From Desulfitibacter sp. BRH_c19 (lineage in GTDB: Bacteria > Bacillota > DSM-16504 > Desulfitibacterales > Desulfitibacteraceae): DNA of 64,000 nt. The stretch covers positions 1 through 64,000 of the forward strand of contig LOER01000038.1 in assembly GCA_001515945.1 (NCBI GenBank), in the 5' to 3' direction. The first letter of the stretch is position 1. The number at the start of each line of letters is the position of its first letter. Shown in pieces: positions 59,654 to 64,000 of the stretch. A program made the position numbers and the translations under genes. The notes below the pieces were generated by a model. That model was not told the DNA's origin. It saw only the letters and a program-made list of their open reading frames with translations, and searched no databases.

Positions 59654-60940
59654 TTACATACCAAATAAATTTGGCAAAAAAAGTGTTATTTGCGGAATAA
59701 AAGTGACTAAGATTAAAGCAACAATTAAAGCTAATAAAAATGGCCAAATTGATTTGACTAAAGTTTCAAATTTTATTCCTGATATACCACAAGCGACGAA
59801 TAGATTAGACCCAATAGGCGGTGTTATAAACCCTATTGATAGGTTTAAAATCATCATTACGCCAAAATGGTATACATCAATCCCATAAAGAGCAACAATT
59901 GGGTATAGTATAGGACTTAAAATGATGATTGCAGTAAAAGTCTCCATGATACACCCGACAATCAATAATAGAATATTAATGACGATTAATAATACAAATA
60001 TATTACTACTCATTGAAGTTAATGCACTTTCTACCATCTTTGGCACACCTTCAACTGTCAAGATTTTGCCTAGTACTGATCCTGTAGCGACGACAATTAA
60101 TATTGATGAGACAGTAATAGCAGAGTTGACAAGAGCTTTTGATGTTATGTTAATCGAAAGTTCTTTATAAATAAATTTTCCAACAATGAATCCATATACA
60201 CATGCAACAACAGCTGCCTCTGTTGCTGAAAATATACCGCCATAAATACCGCCTATAATAATAATAGGTACAAATAAAGCCCATATAGCATCGGCTGCAC
60301 ATTTTACTGCATTTTTGAAATTGAAATTAGCACTTGAACTTTTATAACCATCTCTTTTAGCGTAATAATAAACCAAAATCATAAGAACGAAACCTGCTAG
60401 AAGCCCTGGTCCTATTCCTCCCATAAACATGGTGCCGGGAGAAGCGGCAGGAAGTGCCACACTATACATGATCATAGGGATACTTGGAGGTATTATTGTA
60501 CCTAAAACGCCGGCGGCAGCAGTAAGTGCTGTCGCAAATGAACGGGGATATCCTTGTTCTTCCATTGCAGGTATTAAGATAGTACCAACGGCAGCAACAG
60601 TCGCAATAGCTGATCCACTAATAGCCCCGAAAAATATACAGGTTAGAACTGTAACGATTCCCAGTCCACCTGTGAAATGTCCAACTAGTGAATTGGATAA
60701 ATTAATGAGTCTTTTCGATAACCCCCCACCTTCCATTAGTGAACCAGCCAAAATGAAAAATGGAATTGCAATAAGAGGGAAGCTATTCATTGAGGAAAAA
60801 ATAGCTTGTGAAATAAAATCAAGCCCCATTGTACCGCCTGCAAATCCGTAAATGCAAAGTGCTATTCCAATGGAAACGCCAATTGGAACTGATAAAAGCA
60901 CAAATACAGCAAAGGATGCTAACAGTAAGAATATGTGCAT
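59654..60940 (-). CDS. TRAP transporter large permease DctM
   Basis: 428 residues, twelve or so helices; DctM landmarks IAIPFFILAGSLMEGGGLS, GAISGSAIATVAAVGTI and PPSIPMIMYSVALPA. Its ATG overlaps the DctQ stop by one base. Third gene of a TRAP importer that uses a Na+ or H+ gradient to take up an organic acid-type substrate. Confidence 0.93.
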   Translation of the reverse strand: MHIFLLLASFAVFVLLSVPIGVSIGIALCIYGFAGGTMGLDFISQAIFSSMNSFPLIAIPFFILAGSLMEGGGLSKRLINLSNSLVGHFTGGLGIVTVLTCIFFGAISGSAIATVAAVGTILIPAMEEQGYPRSFATALTAAAGVLGTIIPPSIPMIMYSVALPAASPGTMFMGGIGPGLLAGFVLMILVYYYAKRDGYKSSSANFNFKNAVKCAADAIWALFVPIIIIGGIYGGIFSATEAAVVACVYGFIVGKFIYKELSINITSKALVNSAITVSSILIVVATGSVLGKILTVEGVPKMVESALTSMSSNIFVLLIVINILLLIVGCIMETFTAIIILSPILYPIVALYGIDVYHFGVMMILNLSIGFITPPIGSNLFVACGISGIKFETLVKSIWPFLLALIVALILVTFIPQITLFLPNLFGM

Positions 60941-61440
60941 TAATCCAGCCCCCCATTTCTTTCCACTATTCTTTCTTTAAACAATAGCTTTGTGTCAGCC
61001 ATGAGTCTGTAAATGCTAAGAACAAAGCCAAATGGGACGGCAATTTGAATCATCCACATATAAAGGCCGGTAGATTCAGAAATTTGCAGGTTGATAAAAA
61101 TCAGTTTATAAACCTTGATAAATGAATAATAACTAATAATGCCACAAAATATCATAAATATTAAATTCGAAAATACTTTAAGATAAAACTGCATTTTTTC
61201 AGATAAAATTACAAATGCTAATTCTACCTTGATGTGCTTTCTCTTTTTTACTGCCAATGAGATGCCAATAAAAACGGACCATATTAACATATAGGTAAGT
61301 AGATCTTGGCTCCAAGATATTGAGAGATTAACTACATATCTAAAAAATATTTGAGCTGTTGCTATTATTAGCATAGCGGTATAGGTTGCAATTAAGAGCC
61401 ACTCTTCAATATGCTCATCAAACAATTTTAAGAGTTTCAT
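60940..61440 (-). CDS. TRAP transporter small permease DctQ
   Basis: 166 residues with four helices (EWLLIATYTAMLIIATAQIF, DLLTYMLIWSVFIGISLAV with family Trp upstream). ATG at 61440 follows GGGAGGAT; the upstream ATG at 61479 has no ribosome site. Confidence 0.9.
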   Translation of the reverse strand: MKLLKLFDEHIEEWLLIATYTAMLIIATAQIFFRYVVNLSISWSQDLLTYMLIWSVFIGISLAVKKRKHIKVELAFVILSEKMQFYLKVFSNLIFMIFCGIISYYSFIKVYKLIFINLQISESTGLYMWMIQIAVPFGFVLSIYRLMADTKLLFKERIVERNGGLD

Positions 61441-61520
61441 AAATCCTCCCACAATTTTAATTGAATAATAAGGTGACAATAGGCACCTTATTATTCAATT
61501 AATACATTCCATTGAAATAT

Positions 61521-62561
61521 TTATTTACCTTCTATTTCTTTAATTATTGAAAGGGCACTATCCAATACTTCTTTCCCTATTTTTTCTTCAAAATTTTTGT
61601 AAGTTGGCAATGCCATCTCGATAAATACCTGTCTCTCTTCATCTGTTAAATAAGTGATTTCAGTAGTTTCTTTAATCTTTTCTATACTTTCATTTTCAAG
61701 TTCAACGGCTAATTCTCTATTAAATATCTGTGTACTCAGAGCTGCTTCTTCAATTATGCTTTTGACATCATCTGGATAAGAAGCAAATACGCCTGTATTG
61801 ATGAATAACCCAACAGGGTCAAATGCATGCATCGTATCAGTCATATATTCTTGAACCTCATTAAACTTCATGCTCGCAGTATTACTGAAACTATTCTCCT
61901 GCCCATCAATTGTTTTTGTTTGCAGACCAACGTATATATCCCCATATGGAAGTGGTGTTGGATTAGCACCATATGCTTTAAAGTAGTCGATTTGAACGGG
62001 ATTATCTAATGTTCTTATTTTTAACCCCTTTAAGTCATCAGGGTGTTTTACAGGTGCTTTGTTATTTGAGACACTTCTATAACCACCGTCAAATACAGCA
62101 AGTTGTTTAAATCCTTGTTCTTCAATGCTTTTGGCGATGTCTTTTGCCAGATCGCTGTCTAAAAATTCAAAAGCTACTTCTTTGCTGCTAAATAAATAAG
62201 GTAGATTGTAAAGTAAAAATGCATCAGAAAATTGTGCAAAAGGTGGGTAAATGTTTACACACATTTCAATACTGCCATCTTGAACACCATTGAAAATATC
62301 AGCACTTCCACCCAATGATCCTCCAGGGAAAAGTTCAACATCAATTCGTCCTTCAGACAGCTGTTCTACCTGCTCTTCAAAATGACGCATAGAACGTGTT
62401 GCAATATCCTGTTCTGGTGTAACAAGACCTACTTTGATTTCGAATTCCCCTTGTTTTATTTCTGAACCTTCGTTGTTGGGAACTACATTATTTGAATTAT
62501 CAGAACAACCAGCAGCAAACAACACCATTGCAACAAGAACCAATAATAATACTTTTTTCAT
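61521..62561 (-). CDS. TRAP transporter substrate-binding lipoprotein DctP
   Basis: 346 residues: lipoprotein signal (KKVLLLVLVAMVLFAAGC), then the DctP fold with GSLGGSADIFNGVQDG, DDLKGLKIRTLDNPVQ (conserved Arg that binds the substrate carboxylate) and LQTKTIDGQENSFSN. ATG at 62561, seven bases after AGGAG. Divergent from a molybdenum hydroxylase operon, suggesting an N-heterocyclic or aromatic acid substrate (inference). Confidence 0.92.
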   Translation of the reverse strand: MKKVLLLVLVAMVLFAAGCSDNSNNVVPNNEGSEIKQGEFEIKVGLVTPEQDIATRSMRHFEEQVEQLSEGRIDVELFPGGSLGGSADIFNGVQDGSIEMCVNIYPPFAQFSDAFLLYNLPYLFSSKEVAFEFLDSDLAKDIAKSIEEQGFKQLAVFDGGYRSVSNNKAPVKHPDDLKGLKIRTLDNPVQIDYFKAYGANPTPLPYGDIYVGLQTKTIDGQENSFSNTASMKFNEVQEYMTDTMHAFDPVGLFINTGVFASYPDDVKSIIEEAALSTQIFNRELAVELENESIEKIKETTEITYLTDEERQVFIEMALPTYKNFEEKIGKEVLDSALSIIKEIEGK

Positions 62562-62722
62562 TTTCATTCTCCTTTTTTATAAAGTATAATGATATAGAGT
62601 GTAATGCATTGTACTTGACATTAATATATTTATCCCATGACTAATTATGACTTTTAGATATAATTTTAGTGTCAAAATGTTATACTTTTAGAGTCCTTCA
62701 AATTAATGTATAAGCGCTTCGC

Positions 62723-62761
62723 GTCCCCAGTATCAAAAATAGTGGTTTTGATATTGGGGAC
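62723..62761. repeat. 16-bp stem-loop in the divergent intergenic region
   Basis: GTCCCCAGTATCAAAA pairs with TTTTGATATTGGGGAC (one G-U), loop ATAGTGG, followed on the plus strand by ATTATTTTTT. It has terminator form but lies between two divergent operons. Nothing else is seen in 62562-62936 apart from a TATAAT-like box near 62892 upstream of the hydroxylase. Confidence 0.6.
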
Positions 62762-62936
62762 ATTATTTTTTAGGGCTCAGATGATTTTTACCTATTTAAT
62801 CATAGCGTCTGTTTAACTAGCAGTAAGCTGATTCTAATTATTTGTCATAGGAAAGTCATAAATTCGTGCAAGTCATTACAGATTTTCCTACTATAATATA
62901 AAATAAGATGAGTTACGAGGTATTGGGGGTAATCAA

Positions 62937-63389
62937 ATGATAATCAACGCTATGATCAACGGGGAGTCCATTCAAAAAGACTGCAATCCCAACAAAAGAT
63001 TAGTGGATTTTTTACGGGATGATATGAAATTACAGAGTGTTAAAGAAGGTTGTGGTGAAGGGGAATGCGGTTCGTGCACTATACTTCTTGATCAAGAAGC
63101 CGTAATGTCATGTATGGTATTGACAGGGCAAATTAACGGGCGTAAAGTGACAACAGTTGAAGGATTGGATCAAATGGGTGAGCTCGAACCCCTTGTAGAA
63201 TCATTTGTTAATTCAGGAGCTGTACAATGCGGTTATTGCACACCAGGGATGGTCATCTCGACAAAAGCCTTGTTGTATAAGAACCCGAACCCTACTGAAG
63301 AAGAAATTAAAAGCGCTTTAGAAGGAAACCTTTGCAGATGTACCGGATATAACAAAATTGTTGAAGCCGTTAAAAATATAGAGGAGTGA
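62937..63389 (+). CDS. Molybdenum hydroxylase 2Fe-2S subunit (XdhC/CoxS-like)
   Basis: 150 residues: plant-type [2Fe-2S] domain with CGEGECGSCTILLD and a second C-terminal [2Fe-2S] domain with QCGYCTPGM and LCRCTGYNKIVEAV. Small subunit of xanthine dehydrogenase, nicotinate or CO dehydrogenase-type enzymes. A GGGGGTAA site precedes the ATG. The FAD subunit follows five bases later. Confidence 0.93.
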   Translation: MIINAMINGESIQKDCNPNKRLVDFLRDDMKLQSVKEGCGEGECGSCTILLDQEAVMSCMVLTGQINGRKVTTVEGLDQMGELEPLVESFVNSGAVQCGYCTPGMVISTKALLYKNPNPTEEEIKSALEGNLCRCTGYNKIVEAVKNIEE

Positions 63390-63394
63390 CAGAT

Positions 63395-64000
63395 ATGAAA
63401 ACGAATACATTTTACGCTCCTGAAACTATGCAAGCACTTGTAGAATTATTAAAGCTGAAAAAAAATAGAAGTGATTTTTACTTTGTAGCTGGTGCTACTG
63501 ATCTTTTGATTCATTTTAAAAAGCAAGGGATCTTGGATTTTACAGCTATTGATTTAACACACTTGGATGCACTAAAAGAAATTGTAAAAAAAGATGACTG
63601 CATTGAAATTGGTGCAGTAGTCACCATGGCAAAGCTTGAGAAATCCAAAACCGTTCTGGACCACGCAAATGCTTTAGCGGAAGCTGCTAGAAGAGTGGGA
63701 TCAACACAAATACGCAATCGTGCGACCATTGGAGGAAACGTTGCCAGCGCTGCTCACTGTGCAGATACCATTACTGCATTCTTTGCATTAGGAGCCACAG
63801 CTATCTTACTGAATTCAGAGGGAGCATTTCGAGAGATGCTTTTGGAAGAGTTCATCTTGGGTCTTGGTCGTACGCAAATTGAACCAGATGAAGTACTTAT
63901 TAAAATACGCGTTCCTTATGGAAGCAAGCATGTTTATTCGAGTTTTTCTAAAGTTGGTAGTAGAAAGAGTGTGACCATATCCAAGCTCAACCATGCGGTC
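63395..64000 (+). CDS. Molybdenum hydroxylase FAD-binding subunit (XdhB/CoxM-like), 3' truncated
   Basis: 202 residues before the window ends. FAD-binding type-2 fold: FVAGATDLLIHFKKQG, the TIGGNVASAAHCADT motif and GAVVTMAKLEKS. It passes electrons from the molybdenum centre through the 2Fe-2S subunit to NAD or ferredoxin. The molybdopterin subunit must lie beyond the window; without it the substrate (xanthine, nicotinate or another heterocycle) cannot be set. Confidence 0.9.
   Translation, partial: MKTNTFYAPETMQALVELLKLKKNRSDFYFVAGATDLLIHFKKQGILDFTAIDLTHLDALKEIVKKDDCIEIGAVVTMAKLEKSKTVLDHANALAEAARRVGSTQIRNRATIGGNVASAAHCADTITAFFALGATAILLNSEGAFREMLLEEFILGLGRTQIEPDEVLIKIRVPYGSKHVYSSFSKVGSRKSVTISKLNHAV

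Noticed and set aside
60429-60851. 140-codon plus-strand ORF opposite dctM
   Set aside because: Shadow of the membrane gene on the other strand.

Overview
The window is AT-rich bacterial chromosome from a spore-forming Firmicute, most likely an anaerobic Clostridia/Peptococcaceae-type organism. The support is a GerA-type germinant receptor operon, a Spo0E-like phosphatase, a sodium-pumping methylmalonyl-CoA decarboxylase, Fe-S L-serine dehydratase, a KamA-type aminomutase, 2-hydroxyacyl-CoA dehydratase-activase relatives and many strong Shine-Dalgarno sites. The species cannot be named from the sequence alone.

1-26 kb is mostly housekeeping: the mmdADCB decarboxylase (mmdA cut by the window start), plsY, two DUF2229-type genes, a 6S RNA with its promoter, an FlhB-C-terminal protein and its partner, an M20 peptidase, a glycerophosphodiesterase, a Gln-rich coiled-coil protein, kamA, an ABC-F ATPase, a two-component system beside a small exported protein whose promoter carries 11-bp direct repeats, sdaAB/sdaAA, ychF, a rubredoxin-flavin reductase and the gerK operon.

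26.4-39.6 kb looks like an accessory island. It begins at an intact tRNA-Ala(GGC) followed by a terminator and a transposase 3'-end relic. A second copy of the same terminator-relic cassette, behind a broken tRNA 3' end, lies at 39.4 kb and a third at 59.3 kb. Inside are a CheB/CheR/PAS fusion, a PAS histidine kinase with a LuxR-type regulator, a PAS-GGDEF-HD-GYP protein sharing a duplicated sensor module with that kinase, a Spo0E-like gene, and a group of small membrane and surface proteins that includes an LPXTG-anchored DUF3494 protein with a frameshift.

39.6-50 kb holds a toxin-antitoxin pair, a YtrA-type GntR regulator with an ABC exporter and a perfect palindromic operator, and a YesM/YesN-type two-component system next to a BMP-family nucleoside-type ABC importer.

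50.1-59.3 kb is the most unusual part. A Crp/Fnr regulator is divergent from a run of genes encoding a His-rich membrane protein, a 25-residue membrane peptide, a large membrane protein with two H-x-H motifs and no His-His pair (distantly reminiscent of heme-copper oxidase subunit I), a formylglycine-generating-enzyme-like lipoprotein, heme O synthase, a radical SAM AhbC/NirJ protein, siroheme decarboxylase AhbA/AhbB, and a NapH/NosR-like ferredoxin membrane protein. Together these suggest a self-contained heme-based respiratory or NO/O2-detoxifying complex with its own heme supply. 59.6-64 kb has a TRAP transporter divergent from a molybdenum hydroxylase (xanthine dehydrogenase/CO dehydrogenase-like) operon cut by the window end.
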